From positions 153,919 to 217,918 of the forward strand of contig QCCX01000002.1 in assembly GCA_003278845.1 (NCBI GenBank): 64,000 nucleotides of DNA, given 5' to 3'. The notes beneath the pieces were generated by a model. That model searched no databases. It was given only the letters and a program-made list of their open reading frames with translations, and was not told the origin of the DNA. This document shows positions 57,257-64,000 of this stretch, one piece after another (the first letter of the stretch is position 1; each line of letters starts with the position of its first letter). The position numbers and the translations under genes are program-made. This stretch comes from Prochlorococcus sp. AG-347-O22 (GTDB taxonomy: Bacteria; Cyanobacteriota; Cyanobacteriia; PCC-6307; Cyanobiaceae).

Positions 57257-59485
57257 ATGGCAACAAAATTTCCATCATTTAACCAGGGTCTAGCTCAGGA
57301 CCCTACAACCCGACGAATATGGTACGGAATAGCTACTGCTCACGACTTTGAAAGTCATGACGGTATGACCGAAGAAAAGCTTTATCAGAAGCTTTTCTCT
57401 ACACATTTTGGTCATCTAGCAATAATCGCCCTCTGGGTTGCTGGTAACTTATTTCATATCGCTTGGCAAGGTAACTTCGAGCAATTTGTACTTGATCCAA
57501 CCCACGTTCGTCCTATTGCTCATGCTATTTGGGATCCACATTTTGGATCTGGTATCACAGAAGCAATGACACAAGCTGGAGCTAGTGGTCCAGTAAACAT
57601 AGCTTACTCAGGTCTCTATCATTGGTGGTACACAATTGGAATGAGAACTAATGAGCAACTCTTCCAAGCTTCAATATTCATGAGTATTTTGGCTTGTTGG
57701 ACTCTATTTGCAGGTTGGTTACATTTACAGCCAAAATTCAGACCTTCTTTAGCTTGGTTTAAAAATGCAGAGTCAAGATTAAATCATCATTTAGCAGTCT
57801 TATTTGGTTTTAGTAGTATTGCTTGGACAGGTCATTTAGTTCATGTTGCTATACCTGAATCAAGAGGACAGCATGTAGGTTGGGATAATTGGTTAACAGT
57901 CCTTCCACACCCTGCAGGATTAGCTCCTTTCTTTACTTTAAACTGGGGAGCATATGCTCAAAATCCTGATTCTCTAGACCAAGTATTTGGAACAGCTGAG
58001 GGAGCTGGCACAGCAATCTTTACTTTCTTAGGTGGTTTACATCCTCAAAGTGAAGCATTATGGCTTACTGATATTGCGCATCATCATATTGCGATTGGAA
58101 CAGTTTTTGTAATTGCTGGTCATATGTATAGAAATACTTTTGGTATTGGTCATAGCCTCAAAGAAATTACAGAAGCTCATAATACAAGACACCCTAATGA
58201 TCCTCATAAAGGTAGTTTCGGAATTAATCATGATGGAATTTACGAAACTGTAAATAATTCACTACATTTCCAACTTGGACTAGCATTAGCATCACTTGGT
58301 GTAGCAACTTCTCTTGTAGCACAACATATGGGTGCACTTCCTTCTTACGCTTTTATTGCCAGGGACTACACTACACAATCTGCTTTATATAGTCATCATC
58401 AGTACATAGCAATGTTCTTGATGGTTGGTGCATTTGCACACGGAGCTATTTTCTTTGTAAGAGATTATGATCCTGAATTAAATAAAGATAATGTATTAGC
58501 AAGAGTTCTTGGAACAAAGGAAGCATTAATAAGTCACCTTAGCTGGGTAACAATGTTGCTAGGATTCCACACTCTTGGAATTTATGTACACAACGATGTT
58601 GTTGTAGCTTTTGGTAACCCTGAAAAGCAAATTCTAATTGAGCCAGTATTTGCTCAATTCGTTCAAGCCGCTCAAGGTAAGATGATGTACGGCTTTAACG
58701 CTTTATTATCTGATCCTACAAGTTCAGCAAGTCTCGCTGCTAATTCATTACCAGGTAATCATTACTGGATGGATCTTATTAATAGGCAAGATGCATTAAG
58801 TGCTTTCTTACCTATTGGTCCTGCAGATTTCTTAGTCCACCATGCTATCGCTTTAGGTCTTCATACAACTGCTTTAATCCTTATTAAAGGTGCACTAGAT
58901 GCTAGAGGAACTAAATTAATTCCTGATAAGAAAGATTTAGGATATGCATTCCCTTGCGATGGTCCCGGACGTGGAGGTACTTGTGATAGTTCATCTTGGG
59001 ACGCCATGTACTTAGCTATGTTCTGGGCATTAAATTTAATAGCATGGGTAACTTTCTACTGGCATTGGAAACACTTAGCAATATGGCAGGGTAATGTTGC
59101 GCAATTTAATGAATCAGGAACTTATCTAATGGGTTGGTTCAGAGATTATCTCTGGTTAAATTCTGCTCAACTTATTAACGGATATAATCCATTTGGAGTA
59201 AATTCTTTATCTCCTTGGGCCTGGATGTTCTTATTCGGTCACTTAGTTTGGGCTACTGGTTTTATGTTCTTAATATCATGGCGTGGTTACTGGCAAGAAT
59301 TAATTGAAACATTAGTTTGGGCACATCAGCGTACTCCAATAGCTAACCTTGTTGGCTGGAGAGATAAGCCAGTTGCACTTTCAATTGTTCAAGCTAGATT
59401 AGTTGGACTTGCACATTTCACGATTGGAAACATACTTACATTTGGTGCATTTGTTATCGCATCAACTTCAGGTACGTTTGGTTAA
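57257..59485 (+). CDS. psaB: Photosystem I P700 apoprotein A2 (PsaB)
   Basis: PsaB is the partner of PsaA. The 742-residue protein begins [36 protein letters not shown], has [29 protein letters not shown], and the FX motif [26 protein letters not shown]. The C-terminus ends [14 protein letters not shown]. It follows psaA by 27 bp and is terminated by the hairpin at 59504-59527. Confidence 0.99.
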   Translation: MATKFPSFNQGLAQDPTTRRIWYGIATAHDFESHDGMTEEKLYQKLFSTHFGHLAIIALWVAGNLFHIAWQGNFEQFVLDPTHVRPIAHAIWDPHFGSGITEAMTQAGASGPVNIAYSGLYHWWYTIGMRTNEQLFQASIFMSILACWTLFAGWLHLQPKFRPSLAWFKNAESRLNHHLAVLFGFSSIAWTGHLVHVAIPESRGQHVGWDNWLTVLPHPAGLAPFFTLNWGAYAQNPDSLDQVFGTAEGAGTAIFTFLGGLHPQSEALWLTDIAHHHIAIGTVFVIAGHMYRNTFGIGHSLKEITEAHNTRHPNDPHKGSFGINHDGIYETVNNSLHFQLGLALASLGVATSLVAQHMGALPSYAFIARDYTTQSALYSHHQYIAMFLMVGAFAHGAIFFVRDYDPELNKDNVLARVLGTKEALISHLSWVTMLLGFHTLGIYVHNDVVVAFGNPEKQILIEPVFAQFVQAAQGKMMYGFNALLSDPTSSASLAANSLPGNHYWMDLINRQDALSAFLPIGPADFLVHHAIALGLHTTALILIKGALDARGTKLIPDKKDLGYAFPCDGPGRGGTCDSSSWDAMYLAMFWALNLIAWVTFYWHWKHLAIWQGNVAQFNESGTYLMGWFRDYLWLNSAQLINGYNPFGVNSLSPWAWMFLFGHLVWATGFMFLISWRGYWQELIETLVWAHQRTPIANLVGWRDKPVALSIVQARLVGLAHFTIGNILTFGAFVIASTSGTFG

Positions 59486-59503
59486 ATTTTCCTTAAATAA
59501 TTT

Positions 59504-59535
59504 AAATCACCACAAATGTGGTGATTTTTTTTGTT
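59504..59535 (+). terminator. Rho-independent terminator of psaAB
   Basis: AAATCACCAC (59504-59513) pairs perfectly with GTGGTGATTT (59518-59527) around an AAAT loop, and the stem is followed by TTTTTTGTTTATTT. It lies 19 bp after the psaB stop. This is the clearest intrinsic terminator in the window. Confidence 0.88.
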
Positions 59536-59588
59536 TATTTTTAATTTTTTAAATTAAGTTACAATTAAATGATTATTACCCAATAAAT

Positions 59589-60551
59589 ATGTCAGATATA
59601 AATCAACTAATTTCTATTGTTATACCTGTTTTTAACGAAAGCGAGAGTATTGGTTTTTTATTGGATGAACTTATAAATGTAATGTCATCTCATAATTGCA
59701 ATTTCGAATTGATTGTTGTAAACGATGGCTCTACAGACAATACTCATCAAGTACTAAAACAACTAACTCTTAAAATTAAAGAATTATGTGTAATTTCTCT
59801 CCGCAAAAATTATGGGCAAACTGCAGCAATGTCAGCTGGATTTGATAATTCTATAGGCGATATCGTTATTACTTTGGATGGTGATTTACAAAATGACCCT
59901 AATGATATTCCTAAATTAATTTCAGAAATTAATAATGGCTATGACTTGATTTGTGGATGGAGGTTTGATAGGAAAGATAAATTACTTAATCGGAAGATAC
60001 CATCAAAAATAGCAAATAAATTAATAGCTCAAGTTACAGGTTTGAATTTTCATGACTATGGATGTTCACTAAAAGCTTTTAAAAAAGAAATAATAGATGA
60101 TATTAAATTATATGGAGAACTTCACAGGTTTCTGCCAGTTTTAGCAAACATTGAAGGTGCAAGAATTAAGGAAATCAAAGTCAATCATAGAAGTCGGAAA
60201 TATGGATCAAGCAAATATGGAATTAATAGAACATTTAAAGTTTTAATGGATTTACTAACTGTTTGGTTTATGAATAAATTTTTAACAAGACCTATGTATG
60301 GATTTGGTTTCGCCGGGATCATAAGTATACTCATAAGCCTTGTCATGAGCTCTTATTTGATAGTTCTAAAATTAATGGGAGAGGATATTGGTAATCGTCC
60401 GATGCTAATGTTTACATTAATATTAGGAATTGCTGGTGTCCAATTATTTAGCTTTGGATTATTAAGCGAACTTTTAATGAGGACATATCATGAAAGTCAA
60501 AGTCGGCCAATTTATAGAATAAGGTCAATAAGTAGTCCCAATCAAAATTAA
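59589..60551 (+). CDS. Family 2 glycosyltransferase, polyprenyl-phosphate type
   Basis: The 320-residue protein resembles DPM1/GtrB-type enzymes that transfer a sugar to a polyprenyl phosphate. The GT2 domain shows SIVIPVFNESESIGFLLDEL, VVNDGSTDNTHQV, LRKNYGQTAAMSAGFDNS, and the metal motif TLDGDLQNDPNDIP. Two C-terminal membrane segments lie at about 236-262 and 270-293, so it is anchored in the membrane with the catalytic domain in the cytoplasm. The acceptor and sugar are unknown. It stands alone after the psaAB terminator. Confidence 0.88.
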   Translation: MSDINQLISIVIPVFNESESIGFLLDELINVMSSHNCNFELIVVNDGSTDNTHQVLKQLTLKIKELCVISLRKNYGQTAAMSAGFDNSIGDIVITLDGDLQNDPNDIPKLISEINNGYDLICGWRFDRKDKLLNRKIPSKIANKLIAQVTGLNFHDYGCSLKAFKKEIIDDIKLYGELHRFLPVLANIEGARIKEIKVNHRSRKYGSSKYGINRTFKVLMDLLTVWFMNKFLTRPMYGFGFAGIISILISLVMSSYLIVLKLMGEDIGNRPMLMFTLILGIAGVQLFSFGLLSELLMRTYHESQSRPIYRIRSISSPNQN

Positions 60552-60555
60552 ATTT

Positions 60556-60948
60556 TTACTTGAATTTTCTTATTAATAAAGCTGAAAGTTTAACCACTTC
60601 AGGAGACATATCTCTTAAACCTTGTCGTAAAATTGATAATGTTGATTTATCAGACAATTCTTCCGCAATTTTTAATGCTTTTAATTTGTCTTCTGTATTT
60701 CCCTTAAAAAGACTAAACATTTTATTTCTTTGAGAATTTTTATAAAATAATGAATACTTTTTTGCTTCGAGATTGTATAAAAAACTTTTTTTATTAGATA
60801 GAAATTTATTATTTTTTTTTCTATTTTTTTTTAATTTAACAGAATGTAATTTGCCCTTATTTATAAACTTTCTAAAGCTTCTTTTTTTTAAAACTAGAAG
60901 TAATATTCCTATAAAAATAATAAGTACAATTGCGAAAATATTTAACAT
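60556..60948 (-). CDS. Small membrane-anchored protein, HEAT-like C-terminus
   Basis: I do not recognise a named family. The 130-residue product has an N-terminal membrane segment (about 3-20, IFAIVLIIFIGILLLVLK), a strongly basic middle rich in Lys and Asn, and a helical C-terminal repeat of HEAT type (DKLKALKIAEELSDKSTLSILRQGLRDMSPEVVKLSALLIRKF). It converges with the glycosyltransferase and is divergent from psaI. Confidence 0.65.
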   Translation of the reverse strand: MLNIFAIVLIIFIGILLLVLKKRSFRKFINKGKLHSVKLKKNRKKNNKFLSNKKSFLYNLEAKKYSLFYKNSQRNKMFSLFKGNTEDKLKALKIAEELSDKSTLSILRQGLRDMSPEVVKLSALLIRKFK

Positions 60949-61026
60949 GTAAAAAGTTAATAATTTTTATATCATCCAGTAATAAAATTAACACTATTTC
61001 ACAGATAAATACTAAAGTGTTTAAAG

Positions 61027-61155
61027 ATGTTTAAAGAACTAATGCCATCTGATTTACCAAGTCTCTTACCCTCAATTTTTGTTCCATTAATTGGTATAGC
61101 AATGCCTGCTGTTTTTATCGTATTGATTGGAAGATTTATTACAGCAACTGAATAA
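61027..61155 (+). CDS. psaI: Photosystem I subunit VIII (PsaI)
   Basis: A 42-residue single-span protein just upstream of psaL, found by reading the sequence. It begins MFKELMPSDLPSLLPSIFVP, continues with the membrane segment LIGIAMPAVFIVLIGRF and ends ITATE. PsaI binds next to PsaL and supports photosystem I trimer formation. ATG 61042 (MPSDLPS) is a second possible start. It is 27 bp from psaL, and psaI-psaL is a known cyanobacterial pair. Confidence 0.9.
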   Translation: MFKELMPSDLPSLLPSIFVPLIGIAMPAVFIVLIGRFITATE

Positions 61156-61182
61156 ATTATTAAACACTAAACTATTAAAAAA

Positions 61183-61782
61183 ATGAGCGACTTTCAAAAA
61201 TCATTCTCAGAATCAACAAGTTCAATTAAGTTTGATGAGAAATACATAGATAATTCTGTACAACCAAATGATATTGGTGTTGCAGAACAATGGGCAGTAA
61301 AAACAGTTGCTGATCCATGTGTTGGTAATTTAGCCACCCCAGTTAATAGTGGCTATTTCACCAAAGCTTTTATAAATAATTTGCCTTTTTATAGAGAAGG
61401 CATTTCTCCTAATTTTAGAGGCTTAGAAACTGGAGCAGCTTTTGGATATCTCCTATATGGTCCTTTCACTATGACTGGCCCACTAAGAAATTCTGAATTT
61501 GCTCTAACTGCTGGACTTCTTGCAGCTATTGGAGCTGTTCATATTTTGACAGCACTTTTAGTTCTTTATAATGCACCTGGTAAAGCACCTAATGTTCAAC
61601 CTCCAGATGCGACTGTCAATAATCCGCCAAAGGACTTATTTACAAGAGCTGGTTGGGCCGATTTTACAAGTGGATTTTGGTTAGGAGGCTGTGGAGGAGC
61701 TGTTTTTGCTTGGCTACTTGTTGGGACATTACACTTAGATACCATAATGCCAATTATTAAAAATATTTGGACTGCTGGGTAA
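61183..61782 (+). CDS. psaL: Photosystem I subunit XI (PsaL)
   Basis: PsaL forms the centre of photosystem I trimers. The 199-residue protein is slightly longer than most because of its N-terminal extension ([20 protein letters not shown]). Conserved parts are [52 protein letters not shown] and [25 protein letters not shown]. Three membrane segments are expected. Confidence 0.97.
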   Translation: MSDFQKSFSESTSSIKFDEKYIDNSVQPNDIGVAEQWAVKTVADPCVGNLATPVNSGYFTKAFINNLPFYREGISPNFRGLETGAAFGYLLYGPFTMTGPLRNSEFALTAGLLAAIGAVHILTALLVLYNAPGKAPNVQPPDATVNNPPKDLFTRAGWADFTSGFWLGGCGGAVFAWLLVGTLHLDTIMPIIKNIWTAG

Positions 61783-61806
61783 TCCCTAAATAAAAGAATA
61801 AGTAAT

Positions 61807-61827
61807 ATTTAAAATTTAATTTTAAAT
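61807..61827. terminator. AT-only palindrome between psaL and the NlpC gene
   Basis: ATTTAAAATT and AATTTTAAAT are perfect 10-base arms around a single T, in the 65 bp gap between two converging genes. It could act as a two-way terminator, but with no G or C and no clear T tail the call is weak. Confidence 0.35.
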
Positions 61828-61847
61828 TAAAATATGAGGTCTACTTA

Positions 61848-62606
61848 CTAACGTATTGTTCTGTCCCATCTATAATTTCTAACAACTCTACCTGCAGAAA
61901 CAAGCTTGGATTTATAATGCAATGAGATTCTATCATTAGACTGATTTAGGGTATCGAGTCCTATTCCATTTCTGCCAAAATCTTTTCCAGAGCTGTGGTA
62001 ATACAAACCGTCTCCTTTGTAGATTCCAATATGATCACATTTTTCTATATTTCCAAAAAATAAAAGATCGCCAGGTCTTAGAGCTGCATAAGACTCTTTA
62101 AAATAAAAAAGATGCTTACAAAAACTTTTTATTTGATAAGAGTCTCGAGGTATATAAATGCGATGCTTTAAAAAAGCAGTCTGAATTAAACCGGAACAAT
62201 CAAAATTTGGTCCTAATGTGCCTCCCCAAAGGTATTTATTAGTTAACTCAGCTTGATCCTTGATCCATTTTAAAATTGAGGTAATTTTATCTTTTATAGG
62301 TAAGTGTTCATTATTTAAACTCTCAGTTTTATTTAATTCATATTTTTCAATAATCAATCCATCTAAATTTATCCAACAGATGTAACCATCCTCATATAGT
62401 TGAACTAGTATTCTTGAAAATTTATGGTTTTTTTGATAATTATTTGGATAAATAAGTCTAAAAATTCTATTTTTCAATATTTCAGTAACTAATTTATTTT
62501 CTGTTTCATTTTGATATCCAGAAATATTAACTTTTAATTTCCACCAAATAGTTTTTGAAAAATTAGTTTGTTTAAATAGTGAGATAGGATTTTTATAACT
62601 TTCCAT
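61848..62606 (-). CDS. NlpC/P60-family peptidoglycan hydrolase
   Basis: This family cleaves gamma-D-glutamyl-diaminopimelate bonds in cell-wall peptides. The 252-residue protein has an N-terminal SH3-like region (about 20-90) and the catalytic domain YLWGGTLGPNFDCSGLIQTAFLKHRIYIPRDSYQIK with the nucleophile Cys, then RPGDLLFFGNIEKCDHIGIYKGDGLYYHSSG with the His. No clear signal peptide is visible, so export is uncertain; cyanobacterial homologues of this design are common. The ATG is 3 bp from the divergent ATG of the next gene. Confidence 0.9.
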   Translation of the reverse strand: MESYKNPISLFKQTNFSKTIWWKLKVNISGYQNETENKLVTEILKNRIFRLIYPNNYQKNHKFSRILVQLYEDGYICWINLDGLIIEKYELNKTESLNNEHLPIKDKITSILKWIKDQAELTNKYLWGGTLGPNFDCSGLIQTAFLKHRIYIPRDSYQIKSFCKHLFYFKESYAALRPGDLLFFGNIEKCDHIGIYKGDGLYYHSSGKDFGRNGIGLDTLNQSNDRISLHYKSKLVSAGRVVRNYRWDRTIR

Positions 62607-62609
62607 ACA

Positions 62610-63512
62610 ATGTCCTTTTACTATTTAAGTAAAGAGATGGGTCTAGCCCTAAATGATATTTTAGGGAGAGTATGTACTCATAATAAAGATTTTTCAAGAG
62701 AAGATATTTCAATAACTTGGATTAATTATAAAAGTGAAAATAACAGGGTATTTAAAGGTTTTGGAACTGGTATTAATAATAAAAAAATGGTTTACCCTGC
62801 CAGCATAGTCAAATTGGTTTATGGCCTTGCTGCATTTTATTGGATTAAAAAAGGAAATTTATTATTATCAGATGAACTTAATGATGCTGTAAGGAAAATG
62901 TTGTCTTTCTCAAGTAATAATGCAACAAGCTTCTTAATTGATGTACTTACAGGAACAACAAGTGGACCTTGTATTGAAGGGGAATTATGGAAAAATTGGA
63001 AATTTCAAAGAAGTATAATAAATGATTGGCTACATGATTTACATTGGGAGGAATTGAGTGGTATAAATTGCTGTCAGAAGACTTGGGATGATGGACCATA
63101 TGGTCGTGAAAAAGAATTTTATGGGCATGATAATAAAAATAGAAACGCTATGAATTCTGATTCAGCTGCAAGGGTCTTGGAAGAAATTATGATTCATATT
63201 GATTATCAAAAAAATGACTTAAATTTACGAAATTTTTTAAAAAGAAATTTAAATAAAGTTGTTCTTAAAAAAGATTCTCTTAATCAAATAGATGGTTTTT
63301 TGGGTGAAGGATTACCAGAAAGTATTAATCTTTGGAGTAAAGCAGGCTTAATGTCTGAAGTTAGACATGATTCAGCTTGGTGGACTAATAGTCAATCTTT
63401 ACACACTTTATTAGTTGTTTTTTGTAATGGAGAAAAATATTCTAAAGACACTTCCTTTTTACCATTAATAGCCAATGAAGTTTATGGATTTAATAAGAGT
63501 TATAGTTTATAA
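62610..63512 (+). CDS. Beta-lactamase-fold serine hydrolase
   Basis: A 300-residue class A beta-lactamase-like protein, of the group more often involved in cell-wall or unknown hydrolysis than in resistance. The active site SxxK is VYPASIVKLVYGL (Ser65, Lys68), an SxN-like stretch is LSFSSNNATSFLIDVL, and a KTG-like region is LWSKAGLMSEVRHDSAWW. No signal peptide is evident at ATG 62610, and the in-frame ATG 62637 is an alternative start. Pairing with an NlpC/P60 hydrolase suggests a role in wall turnover, which is inference. Confidence 0.82.
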   Translation: MSFYYLSKEMGLALNDILGRVCTHNKDFSREDISITWINYKSENNRVFKGFGTGINNKKMVYPASIVKLVYGLAAFYWIKKGNLLLSDELNDAVRKMLSFSSNNATSFLIDVLTGTTSGPCIEGELWKNWKFQRSIINDWLHDLHWEELSGINCCQKTWDDGPYGREKEFYGHDNKNRNAMNSDSAARVLEEIMIHIDYQKNDLNLRNFLKRNLNKVVLKKDSLNQIDGFLGEGLPESINLWSKAGLMSEVRHDSAWWTNSQSLHTLLVVFCNGEKYSKDTSFLPLIANEVYGFNKSYSL

Positions 63513-63514
63513 GA

Positions 63515-63727
63515 CTAAAGTAAATCGTCTAAGTAATTAGAATCTAATTCATTAGTATAGGCTTCATAAGGTAACATCATTACCTCTCCATAATCTAAAT
63601 CATTCATAATCCATTCTCTATATTCTGCTAACAAACTTTTTCTATCTTCATTATCTAATTCAAAAATACGTAATGCTGTATCTTTAAAATTTTCTTTAAT
63701 TAAATTTTCAATTTCTTTCTTCCTCAT
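63515..63727 (-). CDS. Small acidic protein of unknown function (70 aa)
   Basis: I do not recognise a family. The product begins MRKKEIENLIKENFKDTALRIFELD and ends with an acidic tail NELDSNYLDDLL; it looks soluble and helical. Its ATG lies 1 bp after the stop of the upstream recombinase-like gene on the same strand, with TCCTCC-type complement (GGAGG) about 11-15 bp before the start, so the two are cotranscribed. It may be a partner of that gene. Confidence 0.7.
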   Translation of the reverse strand: MRKKEIENLIKENFKDTALRIFELDNEDRKSLLAEYREWIMNDLDYGEVMMLPYEAYTNELDSNYLDDLL

Positions 63728-63728
63728 T

Positions 63729-64000
63729 TTATGTTAGTCCTCCTTCCAAAATAACTCGTCTTATTGTTGATAATGCAATTCCCGTTTGTGATCTGATTGA
63801 TCGATATGAATATCCCTCATTACGTAATCTGATTACTAAAGATTCTTTTAAAGGACTTATTTTGGGCCTTCCTCCCAGATTATTTCCGGATAATTTTCTG
63901 CGTAATAGTTGGTCTTTTTTTCTTTCTCCTAAATATTTGTCTTCTAAATTTTCTAATTCATATAAAATCTGAAAAATTGATGAATTTTCTTTAGTTGATT
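63729..64000 (-). CDS. C-terminal part of a protein with resolvase-type helix-turn-helix, partial
   Basis: The 3' end of a gene that continues past the right edge; 89 codons are visible on the reverse strand. It reads SSIFQILYELENLEDKYLGE, then RRKLSGNNLGGRPKISPLKE, SLVIRLRNEGYSYRSIRSQT and GIALSTIRRVILEGGLT. The GRPK...IRxLxxxGxSxRxIxxxTGxxxSTIxR pattern is that of the DNA-binding HTH at the end of serine recombinases (resolvase/invertase). The preceding helix (LENLEDKYLGERKKDQLLRR) fits the linker after the catalytic domain. The catalytic part cannot be seen, so it might also be a recombinase-derived DNA-binding protein. Confidence 0.7.
   Translation of the reverse strand, partial: STKENSSIFQILYELENLEDKYLGERKKDQLLRRKLSGNNLGGRPKISPLKESLVIRLRNEGYSYRSIRSQTGIALSTIRRVILEGGLT

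Noticed and set aside
62610..63512. An antibiotic-resistance beta-lactamase
   Set aside because: The fold and SxxK are present, but there is no signal peptide, the KTG box is only approximate, and the neighbour is a cell-wall hydrolase; resistance is not supported.
1..64000. CRISPR array, prophage, rRNA operon or complete insertion sequence
   Set aside because: Reading both strands shows no regularly spaced repeats, phage structural genes, rRNA sequence or transposase with terminal inverted repeats.

Overview
The window is a stretch of chromosome from a high-light-adapted Prochlorococcus (Cyanobacteria). I infer this from the very AT-rich sequence, the tight gene packing, cyanobacterial genes (psaA/psaB, psaD, psaI-psaL, ndhN, ldpA, a CAAD thylakoid protein, cyanobacterial-type glutamate-cysteine ligase, a CCB2/CCB4-like cytochrome b6f factor) and how closely many proteins match those I remember from this genus. 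The exact strain cannot be settled by eye.

Layout. 1-2534: 5' end of panC (cut by the window edge), purM and two small conserved unknowns. 2535-4541: a 1.8 kb insert bounded by a 30 bp direct repeat of the 3' end of tRNA-Cys; it carries one Wza-like polysaccharide export gene and looks like the remnant of a tRNA-integrating element. 4542-12463: tRNA-Cys, a lipid-A-disaccharide-synthase-like protein, RNase D, a CCB2/CCB4-like protein, hemF, mrp, rodA and a histidine kinase with a decayed ATPase domain. 12575-23010: psaD, trpE, gshA, ppc, tRNA-Arg, recF (no canonical start codon in frame), speD, a LarE-like PP-loop protein and a tandem corrinoid adenosyltransferase. 23018-33532: a MoeB/MoeZ-rhodanese protein, CAAD protein, fructosamine kinase, CrtD-like desaturase, tyrA, a DinG-like protein without a P-loop, recA with a LexA box, a HAD protein, tRNA-Gln, and the ndhN-ldpA pair.

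33811-49933: the large ribosomal protein cluster, all on the + strand: rplC-rplD-rplW-rplB-rpsS-rplV-rpsC-rplP-rpmC-rpsQ-rplN-rplX-rplE-rpsH-rplF-rplR-rpsE-rplO-secY-adk-rpmJ-rpsM-rpsK-rpoA-rplQ-truA-rplM-rpsI-rpmE-prfA. It joins ribosome assembly, the Sec channel, RNA polymerase alpha, tRNA modification and translation termination. A structured leader precedes rplC. 49943-54591: HNH endonuclease, alr, tRNA-Ser, a HAD gene frameshifted in a poly-A run, and a fused cbiG-cobJ. 54926-61782: photosystem I reaction-centre genes psaA-psaB with a dyad-rich leader and a clear terminator, a GT2 glycosyltransferase, and psaI-psaL. 61848-64000: NlpC/P60 hydrolase and a beta-lactamase-fold protein (divergent, start codons 3 bp apart), a small unknown gene, and the 3' end of a gene with a resolvase-type helix-turn-helix that runs off the right edge.

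Most of the window is ordinary core genome. The parts most worth a second look are the tRNA-Cys-bounded insert, two genes whose frame is disturbed by one base at A-runs (recF and the HAD gene), a 38-residue ribosomal protein L36 that has lost its zinc ligands, two enzymes with decayed catalytic motifs (histidine kinase, DinG-like), the psaA leader, and the recombinase-like fragment at the right edge. I found no CRISPR array, rRNA, prophage or complete transposon.
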